A stretch of 64,000 nucleotides of DNA from Letharia columbiana (GCF_014066305.1 NW_023501039.1:124001-188000); one strand, 5' to 3'; positions 35,740 to 48,744 are shown, numbered from the stretch's first letter. The notes: generated from the letters alone by a model not told the origin. A program made the numbers and translations.

Positions 35740-38700
35740 TTACCATCTCCTTCCGAAGACAGAGTCCTCCTTCCGGCCGTTCCCCCTATGCTCCATGACT
35801 GGCGGTGTGACTCTCGTACTCTGTCCCCCTTTCTCATTGACTGGGCCAGAGCCACTACCTCCCGCGGCTGCAAGGATTCTCGTCTTCGCTCCCAAGCTCG
35901 CATCCACTTCGTGCCTTCCATCATGCTCCGCATCTCTCCTGAATAGATTTAAGATGTCCTTCATGCTTAGCTTGCCAACCGCTTTCCCGTCGCCTCCGAT
36001 TGCTGCATTGGCTAGAGCCCGCTTTTTCTCCTGCAATTCAAGGATACGCGCTTCGACTGTGTTGGCAATCGTGAGCTTATAGACCGTAACATCTAGTGTC
36101 TGATTGAGGCGATGAACCCGATCGATAGCTTGCTCTTCCACTGCGCCGGTTTCAAAATTAGCGACACTTGTTCGAGAATCCTACACATAAGACAAGTCTG
36201 GTGCATGGGTTCGAGGGAGGAGTGGGGGATGGAAGGGCGTTCGCTCTCAAAGACGCCTTCTAGCTCAAAAGCTGCTCCAAAAGTCGGGTAATGACCCTGA
36301 GATGTACGTACCAAATGGGTTCCAAAATGGTTCTAAGATGACAACTCTCGAGGCGGCAGTGAGATTCAGGCCCAGTGATCCGCACTTAAGACTACAAAGT
36401 AGAACACGGCACTTGCTATTGTTCCGCAGCCGCTCAAGGCTCGCTTCACGGTGATCATTACGCATGCTGCCATCGTAGCGGGTGAAGACCAGATTGTCTC
36501 GCTGAAGGAAGGGCTCAATGAGGTCGAGCATGGAGGTGAATTGGGAGAAAACAATAAATTTATGGCTGGCGGATTCGCGGTGGAGGATCTTGAGGAGGTG
36601 CTGGATTTTCGCGGAAGTTGTAATGGAGGCAAGCGAGGGTTCGGATTCTGAGGAGAGCTCCACTTCGGAATCTTGTCCCTCGTTTGACGAATCCTCCGAA
36701 GAATCGTCGTCATCTTCGTCTGTAGTATCAAGGCTGATTACTTTGGGTTGCTTGGACCTCGACACTTTGACCTGAGAATCGTCTTCTGTTTCCGTGTCAT
36801 ATGAAGCCAACGATTCGCCGCCGCCTTCCGCATTTTCATCGTCACTCCCACCAGCTTTGCCGAGACTTACCGCGAGGCGTTGGTCTTCAGGCACAAGCCA
36901 GTCGGCGTCTTCATCCTCATCAGAGTCGTCGAGTATAACGTTCCGCTTCCTGGGGAGTCTGGGCTTTGGTTCCTCTGATTTGACCTTGGCCTTTGAACGG
37001 TGTTTCTTGTGTTTTGTGTTTTTGCGTTGACCTTGTTGCGCAGCCAGATCTTCCTCGCACTCGGCACATCGTATGGAGCCCGCAGATACTTCATCCTTGC
37101 TAAGTTCGATCTGACAGACATCGCACTGCTTTGTCTTCACGCTTAAGCCACCAAGAAGGTCCGCCATTTCATCCACGTCGTCTTCTGCTACCTTTGATTT
37201 CCGAGGCGTCTGGCTGCCTAAGCCCTGACCCGTAGTCAGAGCATCTTTATCCTTAGCCATACTGCCTCCTACAAGCTGAGGATGGTTGCAGGCCTGACGA
37301 AGTCGCAATAGAAGAACCAACGCGCTAGCGTAATTAATTTTTTCACCGCCCATCATTTGCTCCAAGCTCTTATCGGTGCGTTGCTCGAGGCGATCATAGA
37401 ATCTCCGTTCTTCGGGGCTGAAGTCCGCAAGCACGCTCTCGACTCTTCGTGCTGTGATCTTAAAACCGTTGCTGGTGCCATCTTTGCTTGGCTTGCCACC
37501 AGGGTTTAGTGCGCCTTCCTGCTTCAGGACATCCTTCGTACGTCGTTTCATGAAAGCTTTTAGGTAGAACTGCAGTCGCTTCATAGCGACTCCGCCACGC
37601 CCTTGGCTCATTGGCCGGGTAATCTGGTCTTTCCATATCGAAAGGTCATTGTAGGGCTTGATCCTCAAGAACCTGATCAAACTTTGCAACTCATCAAGAT
37701 TGTTCTGCATGGGCGTGCCGGTCAAACACCACCTGTATTCGGCTCTGAGAGCGTAACATGCCTGGGTTGCTTTAGCATTTCGGTTTTTGATGGTGTGTGC
37801 CTCGTCGAGTATGACACGGTACCAATGGATTCCAAAACAACCAGCCTGGGGTCCATCCTCGCGCTCTGAAGAGCTGCCATGTTCTGATACTAGAACCTGA
37901 TAGGTCGTGATGACGACATCGTATTTCTTGAGGTCTTCGAATCGCTTAGTGCGCTGTGGGCCGTGATGAACGCACACACGCAGCTTGTGACTGTCCAGTA
38001 CACGATTCTTGATCTCGGCTTCCCACTGCTTGATGAGTGCAAGAGGCGCCACTACAAGGGTACTTTTCCCGACATTCACGGCTAGCGCTTTTTTGTCGGT
38101 CACAGAGGTGGTAGATGAATGTAATGGTCGAGGGTTGGTGAGTAGCAACGCGATAGACTGGATGGTCTTTCCAAGCCCCATGTCATCGGCGAGGATCCCG
38201 CCTCTGGGCAAGACGCCGTTCTTCTTCTTTATTCCTGTCTCCTTGTCCCTCATCCAAGCAACACCGTCTACCTGATGAGGCAAGAGCTTCACTTTTAGGC
38301 CATCCACAGTACCATCGTCTTCTTCCTCTTCCTCATCCTCATCTTCCTCATGGTTCTCTTTGTCTTCCTCGGCTTTCACATCCAGTCCTTGCAGCTTGTC
38401 TGTCAATCCTGCCATTGCAGCATCAACCTTTTTCTTCCGGCCGCGCGTCCGTGGCTTGTCGTCTTCATCCTCAAAAGCGCCTTCAAGAAGCGCTTTGATG
38501 TTCTCCGTAGCCTTTCCGGCGTCAACGTATAACAAGGGGTCTACTGCGCCGAAGCGATTATCAAGAAGTGCAGGATCAGAGTAAGAGGGGACTTGGGGTT
38601 GTGTGAGGTCAACTATCGGCCGTTGGTAGCTGTTGACTGATGAGAACCCGCTTGTAGGAGGATTGTAAGATGAGTAGGTAGGTGCGGGCCGAGTGTAGTT

Positions 38701-39483
38701 CCACGCTGGAGGAGCTGCCGGTCGTGGAATCTCCACAACGTCTGGACTCGACTGGATGAGTACTGGATGCGATGCCTGTCCAGAGTGGAATGGATCCACA
38801 ACCTTGCGCGCAATATTCTTCACTTGCTGCAGATGTGACGCACCAGCTGGAGGCGGGGGTCGATGATGTTCTGGTCGCGGTTGGTGAGGTTGTGGCATGT
38901 TGAAAACATTGGGGGCGCGCGCTCGGTTTCCAAGAGGGCTCGGTTTACCAAATTCGGGCTGGTTGATGGCTGGGAAGGCTGGCTGTGGAAACTTTTGAGG
39001 AGTCGCCTTGGGTGGTTCTCGTTCCACTACCATGGTGGAAGGAGGAGGTGAGTCGAAGATGAATGGTTGTTGGTTTGAAGGTCCAGGTCCACCAAATCGG
39101 AGGTCGTGGTGCTCTTTCTTCACCTGGGTTGCTAGGGAAGCTGGACTGTTGTCGGAGAAGAGCGAGCTAGAATCTCCGAGAGTCGACAAGCAATCTCGGC
39201 CGCTTCCAACGAAGTTAGAGTCTAGCGAGTGTCGCGTCTTCTCAACGTTCAATTGTGTAGGCAGACAAGGGCTCAAACGACCTCCCTCGTAGCGTAGTAG
39301 CTCTTCTTCCTCACTGTCTGTTGGACTTGGTACCCGGAATGTTCGACCAGTATTCTTTTGCGGCAGCACTTGAGGCTCGAAGGTAAATTCTGGGATCTGT
39401 GTCGAGACCAAAGTGTTTCTTCCTCGAGGTCCCACCTGCCCAGGCAGACGCCCTGCGTGTAACTGCCGCTTGCTGGAGCCCAT
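35740..39483 (-). CDS. SNF2-family DNA-dependent ATPase, Rad5/16-like
   Basis: Exon 39,483-36,312 and exon 36,140-35,740, joined over a 171-bp intron (GTACGT..GCAG), give 1,190 aa. The junction restores EPFWNPFVEEQAIDRVHRLN. Residues 1-390 are disordered and Pro/Ser-rich. Walker A is about residues 434-440 (ADDMGLGKT), the DEAH box is ILDEAH near 560, and LTGTPMQNN follows. A Cys4 zinc ribbon (C-x2-C ... C-x2-C, QCDVC and RCAEC) sits in the insert between the lobes near 785. After an acidic region, the C-terminal lobe ends with CGSLGLNLTAASRV and the Arg-finger segment VHRLNQ. The zinc-bearing insert and motif wording place it with Rad5/Rad16/Uls1-type translocases acting in chromatin and DNA repair. 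The exact orthologue is not assigned. Confidence 0.92.
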
Positions 39484-40060
39484 AGTCAGTAAACGAGTGA
39501 TATGAGGGGAATTCAGGGAGAGTTACCGGGAAGCTATATTCAAAGACCGCTTCTGTGCGTAGTTTAGCGACCGTTGGTTAATAAAGCCGTTCAACGTTTG
39601 ACACGAGGTCGAGATCCAAGGATCGGGTAAACATCGGCAACTACCAGGAGCAACGAAAGCCGGGTTGCATCAGTAAAACGAACTCGCAGAATGATTGTCA
39701 ATGTGAAATGAACCTAGTTGTTATTACTCTAGTAGTCGTGTAGAGTGGATACAGGCTGCCATCCGAGTACCAGATAGCTTCAAACAAGAAGAGAAGACTG
39801 ATTCGCCTGTACGAAGAATACGTAGTCCAGGATTCTACGCTGTCCTCGCATCAGTATCCAAATCACAACGGCAACCGTCGTCTTCATCGATCCCAACTGT
39901 ATTTCCGCTTGCTAAATACATTCAACATCTGCGATAGCGCTTTTCCAACAGACTCGTGTCGAACGCTTCAATTTCCATGCCCATTAGTCCATTTCAATCA
40001 GGTAGCTTTTCCTCCGTTAGATGCCAGACACTGAAAATCTATATCATTATTCTGTTCTCA
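39484..40060. other. Intergenic upstream of the SNF2 gene
   Basis: Nothing recognised. Confidence 0.45.
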
Positions 40061-40652
40061 GAGGAGCAGAAACCTCGAACCCACGTTCTTGGAACCTCCC
40101 GTATCCTTGGTTGATGAGCCTCTGGCAGTATGTGCCTGGACAAATCGACCGTTGGGCTGCTGTGTCTTGTCAGTCGAAAATCAGTTGACAACGCGATCGC
40201 ACCCAGCGCTTACCATTGGCTTCGAATCCGTGCATGCAATCAGCTGGCCAAGCTTCAGTTCCCGAAGCCTATGCATGCGCGTCGACCTCACCTTCATCTG
40301 CACCTCCGCAAGTTGCTCCACCGCCACAAAGAGCTCCAGTTGGTCTTTGGTAGAGACAAGGCTTTCAAGATATCACTTCATCATCGAGCGATATTTCCTC
40401 GTCTTTGCTAGCAGTGGGCGAGCTAATGTACATCTCCGGTTACTCTGGGACCTTCTCTTTCACTTCTGCAAGACGCTCGAGATCTTTGATTGACCTAGTT
40501 CCAAAGACCTTCACGTTAGATTTGGCGAGAAGATCTAGCGTTTTGACGATGGCGGGCCCGATACTTGGAGTGACATGACCGGTCTGGAATAACATGCCTC
40601 GTAGCTCGACTAGAAGGCTCACTTCAATCAGTGTCCGTGCCGAATACGGCAT
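40061..40652 (-). CDS. Possible small minus-strand gene(s), structure unresolved
   Basis: A 70-codon minus frame with fungal-looking codon use runs from ATG 40,652 to a stop at 40,440 (LRGMLFQTGHVTPSIGPAIV ... SIKDLERLAEVKEK). Further down, minus-strand segments between about 40,260 and 40,061 join over a small intron (GTAAGC..ACAG) to a coherent C-terminal stretch (CPGTYCQRLINQGYGRF, then a stop). The two cannot be connected in frame with confidence. No family is recognised. Confidence 0.3.
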
Positions 40653-41066
40653 TCTGGTCTGCGTGGACGGGGGTCATGTTCACAGCTGATCCAGAGCCGC
40701 AGGGCCAGCATCATGTCTCTTAAGCAGAGGTAGCGTTTTGCCGACGATAGTGCCCATGTGCAGGGAGCTCACCGCATCAGAGTGTGGTTTGGAGTACCAT
40801 GCTCAGTAGGTGCAAGAACCTCACCGTATCAAAATGGAGTCTCAGAAACCAGATTGCGTGCGTCCACGTAGTTACTGTGATTGGGCTGGTGGACTTGAGA
40901 GTTTGTGGCGAGATGGTGGGATGTGCAAACGTCCTGGTCGTTGTCATCCGGCGATTTTGGCCACTCCTTTGCCAGATCAGGAAGCGGCATTCTTCATACT
41001 GAGAGGTCTTGGTTAAACATTATTGGCACAGTGGATTGGTAACCTGTCACTTTTTCCGTTACTAGG
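40653..41066. other. Intergenic, nothing supported
   Basis: Two overlapping plus frames near 40,784-41,016 lack coding character. Confidence 0.4.
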
Positions 41067-43733
41067 TTACTCTATGCTAGATATCCACTCCACGGCTCCT
41101 CTTTCCTCCAGCAATGTTGGTTTGAAATACAACGCTCGCTCTCTTATGTGCTGTGGAAGCTTATTCTGTAGAAGAGGCGCATTCAATATGTTCAAATAAC
41201 GCTCCTCGGCTGCGAGAGTGATCAGTCAACAGCAATGACACAACAGGTGAATGCTGATGAACGTACTTGTAAAGCCTCCTGAATATCCCTTCTCTAGCTG
41301 GAAGTACAGCTCTAGATCCTCTGCGTTGGACCAGAGTGCGCTCGAGTCAACATGACCATTGACTTGCCGGGCCCTCCTTTTGGCATGTACCTCGTCCTCT
41401 CTGGTTTGCTTGAGGGTTCGTTTCTCACTTCGACGTCTCTCATCCTCTTGTTCTCTGGATTCCCTGATCCTTCTGTGTAAAATCTCGTTCCTTCTCGCAG
41501 CTTCCTGCTTAACTTGCTGGGCTAGCTGGACGAGCTCATTTTGTTTCTTCCTAGAGTCTACGTCATTTTGCTTCAATTTTCTTTTCCTCTCCTGTTCAGA
41601 TAGCTTTTGGGCGAAAGCTTCCCGTATGACCCTGAGGTATGGGTAAATCTTCTGAGTAATGGGCTTTATGATTGGTCGGCTGGTCGGTACGGGCTTACTC
41701 TTCCAACGTTTAGCCTTCTCACAGAGAAGAATTGTCATGTACTGTAGGCGAACGATCTCTTTAAGGCCTCTGACGTTGCCATTTAGGGTTTCGAGATCGC
41801 AAGGCTCACCCGAGTGGTATATTCGGGATGTCAGAGCCGACTGCAGGAGAAAGACCATGGCTGGGATAGCGCGAGCATATATGTCCCTGATCATCTCCGG
41901 GCCTTTGGTAGCAGCGTTCTTCTCTGACAGACTCCTGGTGCGATTTTCGATGGCATCCAGACGCTCTCGCAACTGGAGATGTATACCATCCAGTGGACCA
42001 TGATCAGTTTCTCTGAAGGGCAGCAGTTGTTCGTACAAGCCTCTCGCTTCTCTCACGTCATTGACCAAGGCTTTGACAGTATCGGTTAGGAGTTTCGGCA
42101 TACGATTGAGTAACAGCTTCGCTCCGCATACCGAGCCTGCGCCTTCAAGAACTGTCTTCCATGCGCGCTCCTGACCGAAGAGTTCATAATGATCTTCATC
42201 CGCTTGATCCGCTTCCTCATTTTCCTGGACCTCGGAAGTATCCTCTGAATCGGAGTCATCTTCATCGGAGTCATCTTCATCGGAGTCATCTTCATCGGGT
42301 TTCTCTTGTTCTCCATTCGTTTGACTGGACATTTGATCATTGCTTGCTACGGCGTCTTCAAGTTCTTTGCCTTCATCTTCTTCGGCTCCCGTTCCCTCCC
42401 CATCCTCTCCACCTGAGAATTCAGAGTCACTGACGAGGTCTTCCTGACCCCCATCGCTGGCTTTCTGTGCTTCGGCCCGAGCAGTTTTTCCCCCATGTCG
42501 CGCGCTTCGGGCGATCTCCCTTGTTTCCGCTCCGTCTAGTGAGTCGACCCTCGTTCTAGATAGAGTAGATACAGAGGCCTGCTCAAGGCTTCTTCGCTGT
42601 TTCGCAGCTCTTCGAGCATCACGCTCAGGCTTCTTTGTCAGGTCAATGTTTGCATTCAGGATGGCATCCTTGTGACCGTTGGCTGCTGCAGCAGAGCGTG
42701 TAGATTTGGAAGTCGGTGCTCGATTTGTATGCTTGTCGCTTGGTTTACTCCTGGAAGCTTTCGAGCCTGCTTTGGGTCCTACTTTCCGCCGCAAACTCTC
42801 GATTGGGATCTCGTGAGCTCCCGGAGTTTCGACTTCGGGACTCACGTATCCTTCTGGTCGTCCTTTGCGCCAAAGCTTTACCTTTGCACCCTGCGTTGGT
42901 CTATGATGACTCTTTTTCGTCGTTTTCGGCTCTATCGAAGACAGTCGCGCCCTAGGAGGCCGTCCCCGGGGGCGCGGAGTCGCCTCTGGACTCTGGGGGT
43001 TTCTTGTTGTTGTGGTAAGAGGTTGGGTTGACTTCTCGACTTGCTTCTTAGGACTAGGTGCAGGGTCCCAAATATCACCGCTCTTCTGCACCGCCGGATA
43101 GATCTGTACCATGTGCCGTTTCCTCTGCTCCTTCTTGGGTCTGGGCAACTTCCCAGGAGCCACCTGCTCGACTTCCGAAGATGCACGGTTGGATCTGCCT
43201 CCACGCCCAGTTATTTCATTGGTAGATGCTGTAGGAGGCTCGTCTCTAGTCCTATTGGATCCATTGCCCATCGCAACTCGCTTCTTTGGAGATCCGTCTA
43301 CCACATCTGCCTCCTGGCGCCTCCTCTTGCCTGGTACCGCAGGTTTTGGAGACGATTTCGAGACGTCGTTGAGGGCGAGATCATTAACGATGCTGACAGC
43401 ATCCTCCGCAGATTGATCTGGCAGGTCGAGCATGATTTCCTTTGCAGTGGTCGGCGACACAATGAAGGGTTCGAGAATGGTCGGTTCATCCATGGGCGGC
43501 TCTACATCGTCTACCTCTTCTTGAACCTGGGGAACATCATTGCTAGCAAACTGCTTCGACCGGCCGAACAATCTTCCAAGTATACTCTTCTGGAATTCCA
43601 TCAGCTGCGGCACTGAATGCGATCTGATTATGTTCAGGGGCTTACTGTTGACAAGTTTGGCAGGCCATTGCGTCACACGGTCGACAGCGCTTCGCGGATC
43701 TTGGTGCTCAGACTCTCGTTTTAGCGTATGCAT
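41067..43733 (-). CDS. Unrecognised large nuclear-type protein, 869 aa
   Basis: Exon 43,733-41,267 and exon 41,209-41,067, joined over a 57-bp intron (GTACGT..GCAG), restore GGFTTEERYLNILNAPLLQN. Residues 1-480 are basic and disordered, with an AT-hook-like P-R-P-R-G-R-P-P-R and repeated Lys/Arg patches. Residues of roughly 450-515 are strongly acidic, with three copies of DEDDS encoded by a 15-bp tandem repeat (about 42,250-42,300). A conserved-looking helical domain begins at LFGQERAWKTVLEGA, followed by a long Arg/Lys/Glu coiled coil and W-S-N-A-E-D-L-E-L-Y-F near the end. The layout suggests a DNA- or chromatin-bound protein. No named family is recognised. Confidence 0.75.
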
Positions 43734-44288
43734 AACCCTTTTCCATTACTTTGCGCACCCTTCGATCCAGAATGTTGAACTTCACAACTATGAGTCAAAC
43801 TATATTCAGTCCTACGATTCAAGAATCGCAAGGACATACATCTAGTAAAAATCCTACGTACAAAATCCCTCATTCCGAGTTACTATTACAGTATAATTCA
43901 AGAGTTAAGAAAGAAGAAAAGTTGCCCACGAGCGACATGGTCCGCCACGCCCAAAATCCCAATGCATCCGTAATTCTACAAGGTATTCCCTTATAGATTT
44001 TCTATATCTGAGAAGCGTTGAAATCGCAGCGACAAGGAGTTCAATTCAGATACAGAATCTCTATTATGCGTCTTATAATTATGAAGTCAGTATTTGGATC
44101 GAGGGGTGCACAGAGAATATTACTGGCAAGCATGAAAATAATTATGAATACGCTAATTTAGAGTTGCCATGTCTGCGGCCTCCCCTTCCTCCACACTAAA
44201 CACTTGATCAACACTCAAGTATCTACTGCAATTTGCATGTTTCTTGGTGTGTGAAAGAGTGACAAAAACTGAATACACTACCCCTGAC
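43734..44288. other. Divergent promoter region
   Basis: Lies between a minus-strand gene (start 43,733) and the PP2A activator gene (start 44,289), so both promoters are here. No repeat or RNA gene seen. Confidence 0.5.
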
Positions 44289-45920
44289 ATGGAAGAATCT
44301 GCCGCCAGAGTGTCGGACACCGACAGTGCCTCAAATGTACCTTCTCTATCACTCTTGAGCAAGACTCAACCACAGACTTTCATAGCACCTCTCAAGAAAA
44401 TCAATGAAGGCCATGACGTTTCTGCATTTCTTGTATCAAAAGCCTATGGCGATATCATGACATTCCTACTCGAGCTCAATCGGGCAATGTTTCCCTCACA
44501 CATTAATGATGGTTCTACATCAGGTCAAAAACGAGTCCAAACATGGGACCTGGGTTGCCAAGCCGTAGAATTCTCAGAGACCGTGCAAAAGCTCAGACGC
44601 CTGCTTGAAGCTCTCGATCGTATCATAGGTGAGGTACCGCCAGACCCTGGTCCACGTCGGTTTGGCAATGCAAGTTTCAAGAAATGGTATCAGACCGTCG
44701 AGGAGCAAACCTCAGATCTTTTGAAATCCCATCTACCCGAGTCCACTCTGCAGCATCCACATGAGTCAGAAGTCAAAGCTGAAGCGGAACTCTCTTCCTA
44801 TTTTCTCGGCAGCTTCGGCTCATCGCAGCGCCTCGACTATGGATCCGGCCACGAGCTCTCCTTTCTCGCATTCTTAGGCTGTATATGGAAACTCGGTGGC
44901 TTCAGCTCCTCCAATGAACACTCTACCTCGGGCAACGAAGAAAGAGCCATAGTCCTCGGCCTCATTGTCCCTTACCTCTCATTAATACGTCGCCTCATCC
45001 TAACCTACACCCTCGAACCCGCCGGCTCCCACGGCGTCTGGGGCCTGGACGACCACTCCTTCATCCCCTACATCTTCGGCAGCGCCCAATACGGCCCCGC
45101 CATATCCCCCAGCGACCAAACACCGATCGAAGGATCCCGCCCCGACGCCCCAGATCCCGCAGACGTAGCCAAAACCGCCGCCGTCAAGAGGCAAAGGCAC
45201 CAGAACATGTACTTCGACGCCATCGGCTTCATCCACGATGTCAAAAAGGGACCGTTCTGGGAGCATTCCCCGATGCTCTACGACATCTCCGGCATCCGCA
45301 CGGGCTGGGGCAAAATCAACAAAGGCATGATCAAAATGTACAATGCAGAAGTCCTGTCAAAGTTCCCCGTCGTGCAGCACTTCCCCTTCGGCTCCCTCTT
45401 CAGCTTCGACCAAGACCCGGACGCCACGCCTCCGCCCACTTCCGTACACGCGGCCAATCAGCCCGTACGAGACGGATTCGGCTCATCAGCAGCCGACAAA
45501 GTGGCCGCCCCTCGCGCACCACCTCAACCAGGCACCCAAGCGCCGGCGGCAAGCCAAGCAGCGAGCGTGCCGGGTACAGCAGCGCCGCCGACGAGCAAAG
45601 GCCCCTCCAAGCCTAGCCCCGCCGTCGGCACCACAGCGCCGTGGGCGAGGGGCCCTACGGCAATGATCGATCCGGCAGAGGGCGCGGCGACTCGACCGGC
45701 ACCCAGAGGAACGCCCCCGTCCGGTGCCGAGTCAGGGACGGTGGCGCCGTGGGCCAGTAGGCAACCAGCAGCCACCGGTGCAGCTTCACCGCCGACGAGG
45801 TTCCCTCAGCCGGGCCCCGGACCGACGCCCGCAGATGGGGGGATACCTCCAGCGGCCGATTCCGCCGCGGCGCGGTCGATGCCTCCGCCAACGAGAGCAC
45901 CGTGGGCGAAGCCGCCGTGA
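44289..45920 (+). CDS. RRD1: Serine/threonine-protein phosphatase 2A activator (PTPA), RRD1 type
   Basis: Intronless, 543 aa. The PTPA fold is recognised from [20 protein letters not shown] near the N-terminus, Y-G-S-G-H-E-L-S-F in the middle, and the signature [16 protein letters not shown] with the following [24 protein letters not shown] proteins are ATP-dependent peptidyl-prolyl isomerase-like factors that reactivate PP2A catalytic subunits. The extra C-terminal tail of about 150 residues, rich in Pro/Ala and repeating APWA-type motifs, fits the Rrd1 rather than the shorter Rrd2 paralogue. The frame is open upstream to 44,244, but that position is TTG; ATG 44,289 is the first Met. Confidence 0.92.
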   Translation: MEESAARVSDTDSASNVPSLSLLSKTQPQTFIAPLKKINEGHDVSAFLVSKAYGDIMTFLLELNRAMFPSHINDGSTSGQKRVQTWDLGCQAVEFSETVQKLRRLLEALDRIIGEVPPDPGPRRFGNASFKKWYQTVEEQTSDLLKSHLPESTLQHPHESEVKAEAELSSYFLGSFGSSQRLDYGSGHELSFLAFLGCIWKLGGFSSSNEHSTSGNEERAIVLGLIVPYLSLIRRLILTYTLEPAGSHGVWGLDDHSFIPYIFGSAQYGPAISPSDQTPIEGSRPDAPDPADVAKTAAVKRQRHQNMYFDAIGFIHDVKKGPFWEHSPMLYDISGIRTGWGKINKGMIKMYNAEVLSKFPVVQHFPFGSLFSFDQDPDATPPPTSVHAANQPVRDGFGSSAADKVAAPRAPPQPGTQAPAASQAASVPGTAAPPTSKGPSKPSPAVGTTAPWARGPTAMIDPAEGAATRPAPRGTPPSGAESGTVAPWASRQPAATGAASPPTRFPQPGPGPTPADGGIPPAADSAAARSMPPPTRAPWAKPP

Positions 45921-46677
45921 GTGCGGGCGCCGTGGTCAAAATAGCACGAGAGTACCGGGAAGGGGAATTTGGGAAAGGAGCGGTATCCTTACACCATTCT
46001 TGTCGAAGTGGAATTGACCGGCTGGTCACGATGATACGACGATGGCATGATTGAGGTGTGTGGGCGAGCCTACAACTAGTATAATTTACTCTTCAGTCAG
46101 TGACGGATTCCTAGATGATCACCCTTTGGTCTACTTCATTCGTCACGATTAACAAAACCCGTCCCTTCTCTGATCGTAGATAGGTACTTCAAAGCAACAT
46201 GCTCCATATAAGTACCACAACACGCATCCTCTTCTCCTTCTTCTTCTTCTTCTTCTTCTTCTTCTTCTTCCTTCTTCTCCTCTTCTCCTTCTTCTTCTTC
46301 TTCTTCTTCTTGGTTGTCACAACATATGTATTCCCATAACTGTCTGTTCCTAGAGACGAGCACCATAAAGATACGCACATATACATGCTCTCAATGGTAT
46401 TTAGTCGCGCCACGCAAGCAAGTTAACCAAGCAAGCAAGCAAGCAAGCGAAACACCATCGTGACAAACCAGACAACCCCGAATCGAAACGCCGTATCGCT
46501 TGCCAGGTTTGTTGCGTACTCAATACCAAAGACAGAGACGAACCCTTGTGGACACCACATAGTTGAGATTTTCTGTCAGCATACACCCCCGGCTCCCGTC
46601 CGAGCCCTCAGTTCCAATGCCCATCTCCTCAGGTTTCCGTGGGCCCCATTGTGCCTACTCTCACATATGCAAGTGTT
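45921..46677. other. Convergent intergenic region with simple repeats
   Basis: Between the 3' ends of the PP2A activator and the YANK kinase. Apart from the CTT tract and a small AAGC repeat (46,426-46,449) nothing is seen. Confidence 0.5.
46229..46311. repeat. (CTT)n microsatellite, interrupted
   Basis: About 80 bases of nearly pure CTT/CTC units, giving poly-Glu/poly-Lys frames on the minus strand that are not genes. Confidence 0.9.
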
Positions 46678-48744
46678 TTATCGTCCACCGACAACAACCC
46701 TCGCCCCTTCCTTCCCCAACACCCCTGCCTCCATCGGTTTCGGACTCCTCTCCCTGCCCTTCTTCCTTGACAGGAAACCCAACATCCCATTCGGTTTCCC
46801 CTTCGTACTCCTCCCTCCTTCCCTGACGTCGGTACTCCCATTACTAGTCCTCGTTTCTTTCTTACTCGACCCCTCCCACGCAGTTCCATCGTCATTAGTG
46901 ACAACCTGTAGTCCACCACCCCGCGGTGCACCGGCACTCCTTGGCGGTTGCCTCCCTTGAGCTGGTGGAGTAGGGTGGGAAGTCGGCCCCAGGACGCCCT
47001 GGCCTGCGGGGATTTCGTTTGAAAGATAGTATTCTGAGTGATTCGAAAGTACGGCCTGGCCATGCGTGGTCATAGGTGGGGAGCCGTTCGCGGAGCCGCT
47101 GAGGTGGGATTTTGTGGCGACGTGGTTGAGATCTGGGTCGTCGGTACTGTGTTTGGAGGATGTCGTGGTGGTGTTGGCGTGATCGAGCATGTCGAGGGAG
47201 GATTCCACGCCAGAAGGGGAGTCCACGAAGCCTTTATAGTCACTAGATAGGATTCAATGGAGATCAGAAAGGGTGATGGGGGACCAAAAGAGAATGGAGT
47301 GAAGTACGTTACGGTGGTATAATCGAAAGGCTCGAACAGCGTTTCTATCATTCGGTGCAGCTCGTCCGTCCGGATTTCCTTGTCTGTTGCGTCCTCTTTC
47401 AGTTTTACCCTTGGCTTTTGGCGCCTTGCTCTTGCTTCCAGGGGTGCCTCCTCCAGCAGTAGCTCTTCCAGATCGTATGTCGCGTCAAAGTTGGTCTTTT
47501 CGCTAGACGGTACAAAGACTGGCCGGATCTGCTTCTTCTCGAGAGCTTCAAAGTCGATTGGTCGGAAGAAGGGATGATCTGTGTAGGTGTCGAAGCCGGT
47601 TGCCCCTATTCTTTTCCGTGTGTCCTTCTCTAATAGTGATTGCATGGCGTGTGTACAGTGTATTGAGACTGGCGGCTGTGTGACAGGATAATTGGGCGAG
47701 GCTTTCAGGATTTCCTTTTCCAGCTTTTCGTGACCGTGCGAAGAAAAAGGTCGCTACGATCCGTCAGACAGTGCATGTTGCCTGTCAGAGGTAGACTGAC
47801 CTTGTTATAAATGCATTCATAAAACGTGACTCCCAACGACCACCAATCTACCTCGGTCAGATACCCTGTACCAGCGTAGACCTCCGGCGCAAGGTATGCG
47901 AGTGTCCCAGATTTGCTGTGTAATTGCTTGTCCGGTTTGTATTCAGATGCAACATTCTGCTTTCTGTCAGCACCGTTCCAAGGCCAGCTTCAGAGCATCG
48001 TGCCAACGTACAAAATCAGCCAGGTGCACATGGCCGTCAGAGTCAAGTAAGACATTATCTGGTTTGAGATCCCTATGCACAATGCCCTGCCCATGACAGT
48101 ATCGTAACGCGCAGCCGAGCTCTGCCATCCAGAACCGTACCGCGTCTTCAGTAAAGGTCTTTCGTGAGATATGAAATCGTAAGTCGCCGCCATTCATTAG
48201 ATCTACAACAAGGTATCTGCGGCTATGTCAGACCATGCATAGCAGCAACCGCGGGATAGGGGGATGTAGGCCCACAAATATTCGATATCCTGAAAACTGT
48301 ATCGCAAGTTGCAAAGGAAGGCGTGATTGAGGTGTTCCAGCATCCTTCGCTCTCTGATGATGTTCCGTACGCTCTCCGATCGTACCACTGTATCTCATGT
48401 CAGCTTTGACCGGGGGTCGCTGATTGGTCCCACGTGACATATGCTGACCTTCATCTTTGCGAATGTATTTCAAGGCGAAGGTCAAGCCGGTGTCCTTTCG
48501 CTCAACGATACGAACTTTTCCGAATGCACCTTTCCCCACCACTCGCAGGAGTCGGAAATGGTTGAGGTTGACTGTTGAGAGAGGTGGTGTCAGCATACAC
48601 GCAACGGTGGGGGGCTCGAGCGTCCGCCGGGGTGGGGAGATCAGGCTTGGTCCTGTGCAATGACGATAGAATCAGAGATTGGGGAAGTTTGGGAAGCTGA
48701 CCTTCGTCGGTGAAGACGACGGGCTTGCCATTGGAGTTGCCCAT
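46678..48744 (-). CDS. AGC-group serine/threonine kinase, YANK/STK32 type, N-myristoylation motif
   Basis: Seven exons join in frame to 549 aa: 48,744-48,702, 48,571-48,449, 48,387-48,276, 48,216-48,012, 47,956-47,801, 47,753-47,308 and 47,242-46,678. Six GT..AG introns of 47-130 bp separate them. The N-terminus MGNSNGK fits an N-myristoylation site, implying membrane association. The kinase domain opens [19 protein letters not shown], with the ATP Lys in FALKYIRK. The catalytic loop is HRDLKPDN; the metal-binding motif is DFN instead of DFG (LADFNVAS), a hallmark of YANK/STK32 kinases, and LAPEV follows. A Ser/Pro/Gly-rich tail of about 200 residues follows the domain and ends in a basic patch. 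Family function in fungi is poorly defined. Confidence 0.93.

Noticed and set aside
44244..44288. Upstream extension of the PP2A activator
   Set aside because: It opens with TTG; ATG 44,289 is the first Met.
46136..46413. Frames with poly-Glu and poly-Lys
   Set aside because: Translations of the CTT microsatellite.
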